A DNA stretch of 15,025 nucleotides from an uncultured Collinsella sp. Lineage in GTDB: Bacteria; Actinomycetota; Coriobacteriia; Coriobacteriales; Coriobacteriaceae. Positions 6,668-13,005 of this stretch are shown one piece after another. The first letter of the stretch is position 1; every line of letters starts with the position of its first letter. The translations under genes were made by a program, and so were the position numbers. The stretch covers positions 1-15,025 of the forward strand of contig CAUACA010000035.1 of assembly GCA_958427355.1 (NCBI GenBank), read 5' to 3'. The notes under the pieces are model-generated. The model searched no databases. It saw only the letters and a program-made list of their open reading frames with translations, and had not been told where the DNA came from.

Positions 6668-7717
6668 ATGCCAAACGAGAACAGCTACGAAGTCGCGCTG
6701 CAAAAGAGCAACGCCATTCGCGAGGGCCTGGCCAAGACGCCCGAGAAGTTCACCATGCTTACCGGCGACCGCCCCACCGGCCGTCTGCACCTGGGTCACT
6801 ACTTTGGCACCCTCAAGGGCCGCGTGGAGCTGCAGAACATGGGCGCCAGGACCAACGTACTCATCGCCGACTACCAGGTCATCACCGACCGCGACACCAC
6901 CGAGCACATCCAGGACAACGTGTACAACATGGTCATGGACTACCTTGCCTGCGGCATCGACCCCGACAAGACCATGATCTACGCGCACTCCGCCGTGCCC
7001 GCCGCAAACCAGCTCATGCTGCCGTTCCTGTCGCTGGTTTCCGAGGCCGAGCTGGCGCGCAACCCCACGGTCAAGGCTGAGATGGAGGCCTCGGGCCACG
7101 AGCTCACCGGTCTTCTGCTCACCTATCCGGTGCACCAGGCCTGCGACATCCTGTTCTGCAAGGGCAATGTGGTGCCCGTCGGTCGCGACCAGTTGCCGCA
7201 CATCGAGCTCACCCGCACCATCGCCCGCCGCTTTAATAACCGCTACGGTAAGGTATTCCCCGAGGTCGACGCGCTGCTGTCCGAGACCCCGCTGCTGACC
7301 GGCCTGGACGGTCGCAAGATGAGCAAGAGCTACGGCAACGCCATCAACATCTCGATGACCGCCGAGGAGACGGCCAAGCGCATCAAGAAGAGCCAGACCG
7401 ACTCTGAGCGCATGATCACGTTCGATCCCGAGAACCGCCCCGGCGTTTCCGGCCTGCTTTCGACCGCCGCGATCTGCACCGGCCGTTCCGAGGTCGAGAT
7501 TGCCGAGGAGATTGGCATGGGCGGCTCCGGCCAGCTCAAGAAGTACGTGACCGAGGCCGTCAACGAGTACTTCGCGCCGATCCGCGAGCGTCGTCAGCGC
7601 TACGAGAACGATCTGGACTACGTGAAGGACGTGCTGCACGAGGGCAACCGTCGCGCCAACGAGATCGCCGAGCAGACCCTGGCCGAGGTTCGGGACGCCA
7701 TGGGCATGGTGTACTAG
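6668..7717 (+). CDS. trpS: Tryptophanyl-tRNA synthetase
   Basis: The 349-residue class I aminoacyl-tRNA synthetase charges tRNA-Trp. The HIGH-type signature appears in PTGRLHLGHYFG (36-47) and the KMSKS loop as GRKMSKSYGNAI (215-226); VGRDQLPHIELTR (171-183) is also characteristic. Length is normal for a bacterial TrpRS. The ATG follows an AGGAG Shine-Dalgarno by 5 bases, so the open frame upstream is not part of the gene. I see no T-box leader in the 159 bases before it. A strong terminator follows the gene. Confidence 0.97.
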   Translation: MPNENSYEVALQKSNAIREGLAKTPEKFTMLTGDRPTGRLHLGHYFGTLKGRVELQNMGARTNVLIADYQVITDRDTTEHIQDNVYNMVMDYLACGIDPDKTMIYAHSAVPAANQLMLPFLSLVSEAELARNPTVKAEMEASGHELTGLLLTYPVHQACDILFCKGNVVPVGRDQLPHIELTRTIARRFNNRYGKVFPEVDALLSETPLLTGLDGRKMSKSYGNAINISMTAEETAKRIKKSQTDSERMITFDPENRPGVSGLLSTAAICTGRSEVEIAEEIGMGGSGQLKKYVTEAVNEYFAPIRERRQRYENDLDYVKDVLHEGNRRANEIAEQTLAEVRDAMGMVY

Positions 7718-7752
7718 ACCGACCTGCTGGCTTGAACTTTCGATTGCTATAG

Positions 7753-7781
7753 GGCGGGCGCTACGGCGTCCGCCTTTTTTT
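7753..7781 (+). terminator. Rho-independent terminator of trpS
   Basis: GGCGGGCGC (7753-7761) pairs with GCGTCCGCC (7766-7774), with one G-U, around a TACG loop. Seven T residues follow (7775-7781). It lies 35 bases after the trpS stop codon. Confidence 0.93.
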
Positions 7782-7826
7782 GGTGCCCGACCGGTTCGGC
7801 TCCGCCCATCGCACTCCCCCGACAAA

Positions 7827-7872
7827 CGGGAACGGGCCCGCCGGCAGTCAGTTGCCAGCGGGCCCGTTCCCG
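7827..7872. repeat. Long GC-rich hairpin in the trpS-MGMT intergenic region
   Basis: CGGGAACGGGCCCGC (7827-7841) and its exact complement (7858-7872) form a 15-bp stem. After one mismatch, GGCA/TGCC adds 4 bp around a 6-base loop. No T run follows on either strand, so it is not a classical terminator. The surrounding gap, 7782-8111, otherwise contains only a possible HicB remnant and a repeat. Confidence 0.7.
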
Positions 7873-7986
7873 AAGTACACCGTTGAATCGCACAGAGGGG
7901 AGGGATGCGAATCAAACTCAACAGGGCAGGCTTTTTCATCGCCTATTGCCTGCTCCGTTGCTGAATACAATATAGTTCACCGTGGT

Positions 7987-8058
7987 TTACTTTGCAGCAT
8001 CAATATGAGCCGCCATAGCTTCTCCATAAGTTAGCCCAGGTAAACCTGTAAAGGAAAA
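7987..8058 (-). pseudogene. Possible remnant of a HicB-like antitoxin
   Basis: On the minus strand a short open stretch encodes FTGLPGLTYGEAMAAHID followed by three residues and a stop. The LPG-x-x-YG-x-x-x-EA pattern resembles the core of HicB-type antitoxins (DLPG...GDT..EA). It has no start codon of its own, and its upstream end runs into the hairpin repeat at 8055-8095. No HicA toxin gene is visible. The match is short and from memory, so it could be chance. Confidence 0.28.
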
Positions 8059-8095
8059 CCATCACAAAGGGGACAGGCACCTTTGTGATGGTTTT
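8055..8095. repeat. GGGGACAGGCACC hairpin repeat, copy 1 (3' of the MGMT-family gene)
   Basis: AAAACCATCACAAAGG (8055-8070) and CCTTTGTGATGGTTTT (8080-8095) form a perfect 16-bp stem with loop GGACAGGCA. On the minus strand it starts 16 bases after the stop codon of the MGMT-family gene and ends in TTTTCCTTT, so it probably serves as that gene's terminator. It shares loop and core with copies at 10098-10138 and 11062-11094. Confidence 0.85.
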
Positions 8096-8111
8096 GGCCA
8101 CGACAGAGCTG

Positions 8112-8432
8112 TTAGAGTCCGGCAGGCCAACGGCAGGCGGCCAGATCAACATGCATGGGGTCGACAAACGTCACGCCTTCCCCCAGCAAAAGCTCACGTT
8201 GAGCATCGGGACCGCCAAAAGCAAAACCCTCGCATATGCGCCCGTCGGCAAACACCACGCGATGGCAGGGAATCTGTCCGGGGCGCGGATTGCTATGCAG
8301 GGCATACCCCACGTACCGCGCACTTCGTGGACGACCGGCAAGCAGCGCCACCTGACCATACGTGGCGACCAACCCCTCGGGGATCTGCTCGACCACCTCG
8401 TACACCCGTTCAAAAAAGCCCTCAGACGCCAT
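8112..8432 (-). CDS. MGMT-family (alkyltransferase-like) DNA repair protein
   Basis: The 106-residue protein contains only the C-terminal DNA-binding domain of the O6-alkylguanine-DNA alkyltransferase family. Visible are VATYGQVA (helix-turn-helix region with the Tyr), RSARYVGYAL (candidate arginine finger), the active-site box IPCHRVV and GFAFGGP. Short proteins of this type (Atl1-like) flip damaged bases and flag them for nucleotide excision repair; many have Trp in place of the acceptor Cys, but here the Cys is kept. Whether it transfers alkyl groups cannot be told. The ATG at 8432 follows GGAGAGGGGAG; the longer open frame runs into an inverted repeat. It lies downstream of DegV on the same strand, separated by that repeat. 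Confidence 0.87.
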   Translation of the reverse strand: MASEGFFERVYEVVEQIPEGLVATYGQVALLAGRPRSARYVGYALHSNPRPGQIPCHRVVFADGRICEGFAFGGPDAQRELLLGEGVTFVDPMHVDLAACRWPAGL

Positions 8433-8463
8433 CGCTCGCTCCCCTCTCCGCATTAACAGCATA

Positions 8464-8559
8464 AACAAATGATCCCTTGGGGACGGAGGAAAACGGATCA
8501 TTCGCGGCCTCCGTGCGGTCGATGATCCGTTTTCCTCCGTCCCCAAGGGATCATTTGTT
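8464..8559. repeat. 38-bp perfect inverted repeat with GGGGACGGAGG core
   Basis: Arms at 8464-8501 and 8522-8559 are exact reverse complements over 38 bases, around a 20-base loop. The arm contains GATCCCTTGGGGACGGAGG. It lies between the DegV stop codon (10 bases away) and the MGMT-family start on the minus strand. It could act as a transcription barrier or terminator for DegV, or be a miniature mobile repeat. The perfect match over 38 bp implies recent origin or maintenance. Confidence 0.92.
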
Positions 8560-8569
8560 GGCGGGTCGG

Positions 8570-9424
8570 TTAGTTGGCGGGCCGGAAGAAGGCTACGGCT
8601 ACGGCGCCGGGGCCTACGTGGGTGCCGATGGTGGCGCCGATGGTGTGAACGGGCAACTCACCCTCGGTGTGGCCGGCCCACAGCGCGGCGCTGTCCTCGA
8701 TGTACTTCTTGAGCACCGCGTCCGAAAGGCCCGTATAGCCGAGCGCCAGCGGCATGGAAAAGTCGACGCCGCCCGCTTTTTCGACCTTCTGGTTGAGCAG
8801 GTTACGTCCGTTCTTGGAACCGCGCGCCTTGCCCAGCTGCACGATCAGGCCGTCCTCGGCGGCCACCACGGGCTTCACATTGAGCAGCGTGCCCACAGCG
8901 CCCGCAGCGGCAGACAGGCGACCGCCGCGCACCAAGTACTCCAGCGTCTCGAGCAGGCCGATAACCACCACGCGGTCGCGCACGGCCTCGACGGCCGCCG
9001 CGATCTGAGCCGCACTACGGCCCTCGTCCACCAAGCGCAGGGCATACTCGACCAGCACGCGCTCGCCCAAGGTAACGTTATTGCTGTCTGCCACGAACAC
9101 GTCGCCGCCCGGCGCCTCGGCAAGTGCGGTACGGGCACTCTGATTGGTGCCCGAAAGCTTGGCGCCCACGGTAATAATCACTGCCTCGTCGCCGGCCTCA
9201 CGCGCCTCGGCAATCGCCTGCGAAAACGCGTACGGGTTGACCTGACCGGTCTTGGGCAGCTCATCGCGTTCCACAAGCATCTCGTAAAAGCGCTGGTGAT
9301 CGATGTCGACGCCATCCATGTATACATCGGTGCCAAAGGTGACAGACAGCGGCAAAACACGCAGAGCGGGGTGCTCCGCCGGCGACATATCGCTTGCGGA
9401 ATCGGTAATAATACGAATGGACAT
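8570..9424 (-). CDS. DegV family fatty-acid-binding protein
   Basis: The 284-residue protein matches the DegV family, whose members (for example FakB) bind a fatty acid and present it to the kinase FakA for phosphorylation. Motifs are TDSASDM (7-13), the lipid-loop equivalent PKTGQVNP (57-64), KLSGTNQSA (89-97), VADSNNVTLGE (111-121), LEYLVRGGRLS (161-171) and NVKPVV (182-187). The first loop reads KTGQ where FakB proteins often have a TSQ-type sequence. The ATG at 9424 follows AGAAAGGA. It lies 119 bases downstream of a MarR regulator gene on the same strand and is followed by the 38-bp inverted repeat. Confidence 0.93.
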   Translation of the reverse strand: MSIRIITDSASDMSPAEHPALRVLPLSVTFGTDVYMDGVDIDHQRFYEMLVERDELPKTGQVNPYAFSQAIAEAREAGDEAVIITVGAKLSGTNQSARTALAEAPGGDVFVADSNNVTLGERVLVEYALRLVDEGRSAAQIAAAVEAVRDRVVVIGLLETLEYLVRGGRLSAAAGAVGTLLNVKPVVAAEDGLIVQLGKARGSKNGRNLLNQKVEKAGGVDFSMPLALGYTGLSDAVLKKYIEDSAALWAGHTEGELPVHTIGATIGTHVGPGAVAVAFFRPAN

Positions 9425-9543
9425 AGCGAATCCTTTCTTGCGCGGAGCTCGCGCGGGGAATTTTGACAGCAATGCCCCGGCACGGTATACGCGCTCAAAC
9501 GGGACTATGCAGTTGTTAATGGGAAGCAAATGCCTTGGCGGCC

Positions 9544-9993
9544 TTAGATCTCGCGCAGGGTGTTAAGAATCGTACGCAGCGACGCATACATCTGCTCGCG
9601 CTGCTCCACGCCCATGGCCTTACCGGTGGTGTCGAGCACTTCGCGAATAATGCGATCGGCCTCGTTCATGCTCTCGCCGCCCAACGTGGTCAGGCGAACC
9701 GGGGCGCGATACTTAACGGCGGCTTCGGCCGAATCGTCGACCTCGACGTAGCCGCCCTCCTCCAGATGCGCCAGCGTGCGCGAGACGGCAGCGCGAGTCA
9801 CGCCTGCCATGCGGGCGAGGTCGGCGCCAGTCAGGCCGTCCTTGCTGCGCTCAAGATAGTAAAGGCACATAACGTCGGAGCCCTTGAGGCCCAGCCTTGC
9901 GCCCTCGGATGTCTTAATGCGCTGAATCTCCTTGTAGAGCCCGCTGATCAGTCCGACAAAGTCCTCGAAACGTGTCTCGTCGTTCTGCTGCAT
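9544..9993 (-). CDS. MarR family transcriptional regulator
   Basis: The 149-residue protein shows a winged helix-turn-helix of the MarR type: DGLTGADLARMAGVTRAAVSR (about 52-72) as the helix-turn-helix, LEEGGYVEVDD leading into the wing, and YRAPVRLTTLG (95-105) closing it, with helical dimerization ends. MarR proteins bind palindromes as dimers and often control their own or adjacent genes. The downstream neighbour encodes a DegV protein, so a role in fatty-acid control (as for FabT) is possible but only inferred. The ATG at 9993 was chosen because family homology begins there and AAAGGCGG lies upstream; an ATG at 10038 would add 15 residues. Confidence 0.9.
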   Translation of the reverse strand: MQQNDETRFEDFVGLISGLYKEIQRIKTSEGARLGLKGSDVMCLYYLERSKDGLTGADLARMAGVTRAAVSRTLAHLEEGGYVEVDDSAEAAVKYRAPVRLTTLGGESMNEADRIIREVLDTTGKAMGVEQREQMYASLRTILNTLREI

Positions 9994-10025
9994 GGGAGAC
10001 GACCGCCTTTCGCTTGCATAATGCT

Positions 10026-10064
10026 TACGGGTAAACATCTTAGTCGCATAAGGCGACACCCGTA
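10026..10064 (-). promoter_or_regulatory. Bipartite palindrome upstream of the MarR gene
   Basis: Outer TACGGGT (10026-10032) pairs with ACCCGTA (10058-10064), and inner GTCGC (10043-10047) pairs with GCGAC (10053-10057). It lies about 33-70 bases upstream of the MarR start codon. It may be an operator for self-regulation or a leader hairpin; no clear -35/-10 pair was found. Confidence 0.35.
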
Positions 10065-10097
10065 CCCAAATACCCCATTTGTTAACCCATCAACATA

Positions 10098-10138
10098 AAA
10101 ACCACCACAAAGGGGACAGGCACCTTTGTGGTGGTTTT
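10098..10138. repeat. GGGGACAGGCACC hairpin repeat, copy 2 (3' of the B3/B4 gene)
   Basis: AAAACCACCACAAAGG (10098-10113) and CCTTTGTGGTGGTTTT (10123-10138) form a perfect 16-bp stem with loop GGACAGGCA, identical to copy 1. Compared with copy 1, one stem base pair is changed on both sides (ATCAC/GTGAT to ACCAC/GTGGT). On the minus strand it begins 28 bases after the B3/B4 gene stop and ends in five T residues, a good terminator form. Confidence 0.87.
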
Positions 10139-10166
10139 GACCGGCGAACATGATCCGCAGGCGTCG

Positions 10167-10886
10167 CTACAGCTCCACGCAGGGATTGTCGCGGGTCACA
10201 AGCGTCTTAACGACAACCGTCGCTCCCAGATAGCGCTCGAGCAGCTCGGCTAAGCGATCGATCGCGGCCTGGCAATCCCCCATCCGCTCGGACTCCACGC
10301 ACTCAATCGCCAGGAACGCATCGGCCGAATCATCGGACAGCGCCGTGCGAACGCCGTCGCGCCAGTTCCAGCAGCGGCACACAGCGCCCGCATCGTCGAT
10401 GTAGGCGAGCTCGCCGGGCAGCGTCGGATCGACCGCCTCCTCGCCAAGCGGCAAGAACGCATCGCCACCATCGGTCACCTTCAAGCGAAGATCTCCCTCA
10501 ATCGCATGCAGGTCCTCGCCGCCAACGGGCAGCGCATAAGTCAACGAAATCGTGTTGTAGATATCCACCGCCGGTGTGATGTGGCCGACCGGCTTGCCTT
10601 TGAGCACGCGCTTGAGCAGGTTCTCAACTGAGCAACGCGCGCCCTTCTTGGTCTTGAACAGGCGATACGCCTCGCGCCATGCCTTAACCGGCGCGTTCTC
10701 GCTGATGGTATCGCTTGTCAGGTGACGCTCCGCATCGATATTGGCGCGATTGAGCAACGTGGCGATCGCATCCACGTCCTCCTGGGGAATCTGGGCCGCG
10801 GGCTTCATGCCCTTTACGACTACGACGCCGACCGCCGCCTGCGGAAACAGCTCCCAAAACGAATCCTCGGCAACGAAACTCTTCAT
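10167..10886 (-). CDS. B3/B4 tRNA-binding domain protein (PheT-like)
   Basis: The 239-residue protein resembles free-standing B3/B4 domain proteins, related to the editing region of the phenylalanyl-tRNA synthetase beta chain (COG3382). Typical segments are AWREAYRLF (69-77), ARCSVENLLKRVLKGK (83-98), VDIYNTISLTYALPVGGEDL (107-126), PGELAYIDDAGAVC (157-170) and WNWRDGVRTAL (173-183). Some such proteins may deacylate or bind mischarged tRNA; here the function is not proven. The ATG at 10886 is preferred because GGGAG lies just upstream, inside a five-codon longer alternative. It is a single-gene unit bounded by hairpins at both ends. Confidence 0.88.
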   Translation of the reverse strand: MKSFVAEDSFWELFPQAAVGVVVVKGMKPAAQIPQEDVDAIATLLNRANIDAERHLTSDTISENAPVKAWREAYRLFKTKKGARCSVENLLKRVLKGKPVGHITPAVDIYNTISLTYALPVGGEDLHAIEGDLRLKVTDGGDAFLPLGEEAVDPTLPGELAYIDDAGAVCRCWNWRDGVRTALSDDSADAFLAIECVESERMGDCQAAIDRLAELLERYLGATVVVKTLVTRDNPCVEL

Positions 10887-10916
10887 ATGCTCTCCCTTCA
10901 TAGCGTACGCCCGAGC

Positions 10917-10943
10917 GAGGGCGCCTAAACAAAAAGCGCCCTC
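10917..10943 (-). promoter_or_regulatory. Leader hairpin upstream of the B3/B4 gene
   Basis: GAGGGCGC (10917-10924) and GCGCCCTC (10936-10943) form a perfect 8-bp stem. On the minus strand the loop is TTTTTGTTTAG. It lies 30 bases before the start codon, in the probable 5' leader. There is no T run after the stem, so it is not a normal terminator. Confidence 0.4.
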
Positions 10944-10994
10944 ACAACGGCCACCTTCAAAGTCCTACGGTGCCGTCACAAGAACGCTTGCGCT

Positions 10995-11016
10995 GTCCCC
11001 ATCCGGAGAAGGGGAC
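10995..11016. repeat. Short GTCCCC/GGGGAC hairpin
   Basis: GTCCCC (10995-11000) and GGGGAC (11011-11016) flank a 10-base loop containing the palindrome TCCGGA. It shares the GGGGAC core of the other repeats in the window and may be a minimal or decayed copy. Confidence 0.45.
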
Positions 11017-11061
11017 GATATGTCAGGCGTATTGTAACCCGAGTCATCCACGTGAGCAAAA

Positions 11062-11094
11062 CCACCACAAAGGTGCCTGTCCCCTTTGTGGTGG
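11062..11094. repeat. GGGGACAGGCACC hairpin repeat, copy 3 (3' of pckA, inverted)
   Basis: CCACCACAAAGG (11062-11073) and CCTTTGTGGTGG (11083-11094) form a perfect 12-bp stem. The loop TGCCTGTCC is the reverse complement of the loop in the other two copies, so this copy is inserted the other way round. A further outer pairing, CGTGAG (11051-11056) with CTCACG (11102-11107), surrounds it. On the minus strand it starts 19 bases after the pckA stop and is followed by TTTTG, so it probably acts as a terminator. Confidence 0.85.
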
Positions 11095-11113
11095 ATATGG
11101 ACTCACGGCGAAG

Positions 11114-12784
11114 CTAGTGGCGGAGCCCCAGCAGGCCGCGGCCGCGATGACGGGCGTCGGCGTGTACTTGAGCGTGCGGACCGGCGGCTTTGACGGACTC
11201 GGGCAGGTGCGAGTACTTCTTCTCGAAGTTCTCCTCGAACATCACCGCCAGGTTGTGCGCGGCCTCGTCATAGCGCGCGGTGCTCTGCCAGTATTGGCGC
11301 GGCACCAGGATGCCATCGGGCACGCCGTGGCACGTCGTGGGAATGTCGACGTTAAAGATGTCGTCGTGCACGAACTCGCTGTCCTCGATGGTGCCGTCGA
11401 GGGCGCGCGCGACCAGCGAGCGCGTGTAGGCCAGCTCGATGCGATGGCCCACGCCGTAGCCGCCGCCAATCCAGCCGGTGTTGACCAGGTACACGCGCGT
11501 GCGGCCGTCGGCAATGCGCTCGCCAAGCATCTTGGCGTAAACCATGGGGTCGAGCGGCATAAACGGCTCGCCGAACAGCGAAGAGAACGTGGGCGTGGGC
11601 TCGGTGACGCCGACCTCGGTGCCGGGAATCTTAGCCGTAAAGCCCGTCACAAAGTGGTACATGGCGGCATCGGCCGTCAGGCGTGAGATGGGCGGCAGCA
11701 CGCCAAAAGCGTCGCAAATCAGGAACAGCACGACACTCGGAGTGGTGCCCATGCCCTTAGTCCACGCGTTAGGAATGTGCTCCACGGGATAGGCCACGCG
11801 CGTGTTGTGCGTGATCGAGATGTCGTCGTAGTTGGGCTTGCGGTTCTCGTCGAGCACCACGTTTTCGCAAATGGCGCCAAAACGGACGGCGTTGAAGATC
11901 TCGGGCTCGTGGAAGGCGTCCAGGCCCTCGCATTTTGCGTAGCAGCCACCCTCGATATTGAAGATACCCATGTCGGACCAACCGTGCTCGTCGTCGCCGA
12001 TCAGCAGGCGCGTGGGATTGGCCGAAAGCGTGGTCTTGCCGGTGCCGGACAGGCCAAAGAACACGGCGGTCTCGTGCGTGACGGGATCCATGCTGGCCGA
12101 GCAGTGCATGGGCAGCACGTCGTCCTCGACGGGCAGCAGATAGTTCATGACGCTAAAGATCGACTTTTTAATCTCGCCGGAGTAGCCGGTGCCGGCGACC
12201 AGAATCACGCGTTCCTGGAAGTTGATGACCACCGCGGCGCTGGAATTGAGGCCCTTGATGGCGGGGTCGCACTGGTAACCGGGCGCTGCGAGCACGCAGA
12301 AGTCGGGCTCGCCGGTGCGCGCGATTTCGCGGGCGAGCGGGCGGGCGAGCATCTGCTTGATAAAGAGTGCCTGGCTGGCACGCTCGCAGGCAACGAGCAG
12401 TCGACGCGTGTGGTTGCGGTCGGCACCTGCCATGCCGCGGGTGACGAACACGTCACGCTCGTTGAGATAGTCGACGATGCCGGCCTTGATGGCCTCATAG
12501 CTCTCGACGGACAGCGGGCGGTTGACGGCGCCCCAGGCAATCTTGTCGTGAACATCGGGGGTGTCAACGATAAAGCGGTCATTGGGGGAACGGCCGGTAC
12601 GCTCCCCCGTCTCGATCACCAGCGCGCCGTTGGATGCCATGCGGCCTTCTTCGCGGCGGATAGCGTGCTCGACGAGCTCCGCGGCGGGCAGATCGACCAG
12701 CAGACGGGGTTGATTCTCGGCGGGATCTTCGACCAGCGTAATACCAAAGTTGGACAGAACTTCTGCAGGGGTAACACCAGGCAT
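11114..12784 (-). CDS. pckA: Phosphoenolpyruvate carboxykinase (ATP)
   Basis: The 556-residue enzyme interconverts oxaloacetate plus ATP and phosphoenolpyruvate plus CO2 plus ADP. In fermenters it often runs toward oxaloacetate. Signatures are RTGRSPNDRF (62-71), GYSGEIKK (200-207), PMHCSASMD (225-233), the P-loop GLSGTGKTTLS (244-254), and the metal-binding DDEHGWSDMGIFNIEGGCYAK (264-284, quoted as key residues D264, H267 and E278). The ATG has a near-perfect AAAGGAGG Shine-Dalgarno. The last roughly 20 residues (HAQVHADARHRGRGLLGLRH) are His/Arg-rich and look unlike the usual family end; the protein is about 15 residues longer than the roughly 540-residue E. coli enzyme. A 16-bp operator-like palindrome lies upstream, and a hairpin repeat follows the stop. 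Confidence 0.97.
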   Translation of the reverse strand: MPGVTPAEVLSNFGITLVEDPAENQPRLLVDLPAAELVEHAIRREEGRMASNGALVIETGERTGRSPNDRFIVDTPDVHDKIAWGAVNRPLSVESYEAIKAGIVDYLNERDVFVTRGMAGADRNHTRRLLVACERASQALFIKQMLARPLAREIARTGEPDFCVLAAPGYQCDPAIKGLNSSAAVVINFQERVILVAGTGYSGEIKKSIFSVMNYLLPVEDDVLPMHCSASMDPVTHETAVFFGLSGTGKTTLSANPTRLLIGDDEHGWSDMGIFNIEGGCYAKCEGLDAFHEPEIFNAVRFGAICENVVLDENRKPNYDDISITHNTRVAYPVEHIPNAWTKGMGTTPSVVLFLICDAFGVLPPISRLTADAAMYHFVTGFTAKIPGTEVGVTEPTPTFSSLFGEPFMPLDPMVYAKMLGERIADGRTRVYLVNTGWIGGGYGVGHRIELAYTRSLVARALDGTIEDSEFVHDDIFNVDIPTTCHGVPDGILVPRQYWQSTARYDEAAHNLAVMFEENFEKKYSHLPESVKAAGPHAQVHADARHRGRGLLGLRH

Positions 12785-12825
12785 GGGGCCTCCTTTAAAA
12801 ACGCGACACGTAGACGCGGCGCGCA

Positions 12826-12841
12826 CTTTACTCACGTAAAG
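12826..12841 (-). promoter_or_regulatory. Small hairpin in the pckA leader
   Basis: CTTTAC (12826-12831) and GTAAAG (12836-12841) form a 6-bp stem with a 4-base loop. It lies 42 bases upstream of the pckA start, probably within its 5' untranslated region. Its role is unknown. Confidence 0.35.
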
Positions 12842-12858
12842 CCCGTTGTACCCGATAT

Positions 12859-12874
12859 GCAAAAACGTTTTTGC
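12859..12874 (-). promoter_or_regulatory. LacI-type operator-like palindrome upstream of pckA
   Basis: GCAAAAACGTTTTTGC is a perfect 16-bp palindrome centred on CG. Its AAACGTTT core fits the half-site style of LacI/CcpA-family regulators, although the outer bases do not fit the catabolite-repression (cre) consensus. It lies 75 bases upstream of the pckA start codon, within a plausible promoter (weak TTGCCG and TATCGG flank it on the minus strand). It may put pckA under carbon-source control. Confidence 0.5.
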
Positions 12875-12930
12875 GGCAAGGGCGGCAAGCCCGCCCAACG
12901 GTCAAAAATCGCAGGCAAGCGGCCCAGTCA

Positions 12931-12997
12931 TTGGGGACGTTCTTAAACGACTAGTCGTTGGGGACACTCTTGAACAGGCAACATTCAAGGAGTGTCC
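12931..12997. repeat. TTGGGGAC direct repeats and GGACACTC palindrome
   Basis: TTGGGGAC occurs at 12931-12938 and again at 12958-12965. Between them is the perfect palindrome AACGACTAGTCGTT (12946-12959). GGACACTCTTGAA (12962-12974) then pairs with TTCAAGGAGTGTCC (12984-12997), with a single-base bulge. It forms the left half of a repeat cluster that fills the gap between the divergent pckA and flippase genes (12785-13163). Confidence 0.75.
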
Positions 12998-13005
12998 TCG
13001 GATGC

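Noticed and set aside
6656..7939. Minus-strand frame of 427 codons opposite trpS
   Set aside because: It is an antisense shadow of trpS that crosses the terminator and repeat DNA.
8433..8546. Upstream extension of the MGMT-family frame, and a plus-strand frame with the same first residues (MGTEENGS)
   Set aside because: Both beginnings are translations of the two arms of the 38-bp inverted repeat, not protein-coding sequence.
11777..12946. Plus-strand frame of 389 codons opposite pckA
   Set aside because: It is an antisense shadow; pckA is certain from its motifs and strong ribosome binding site.
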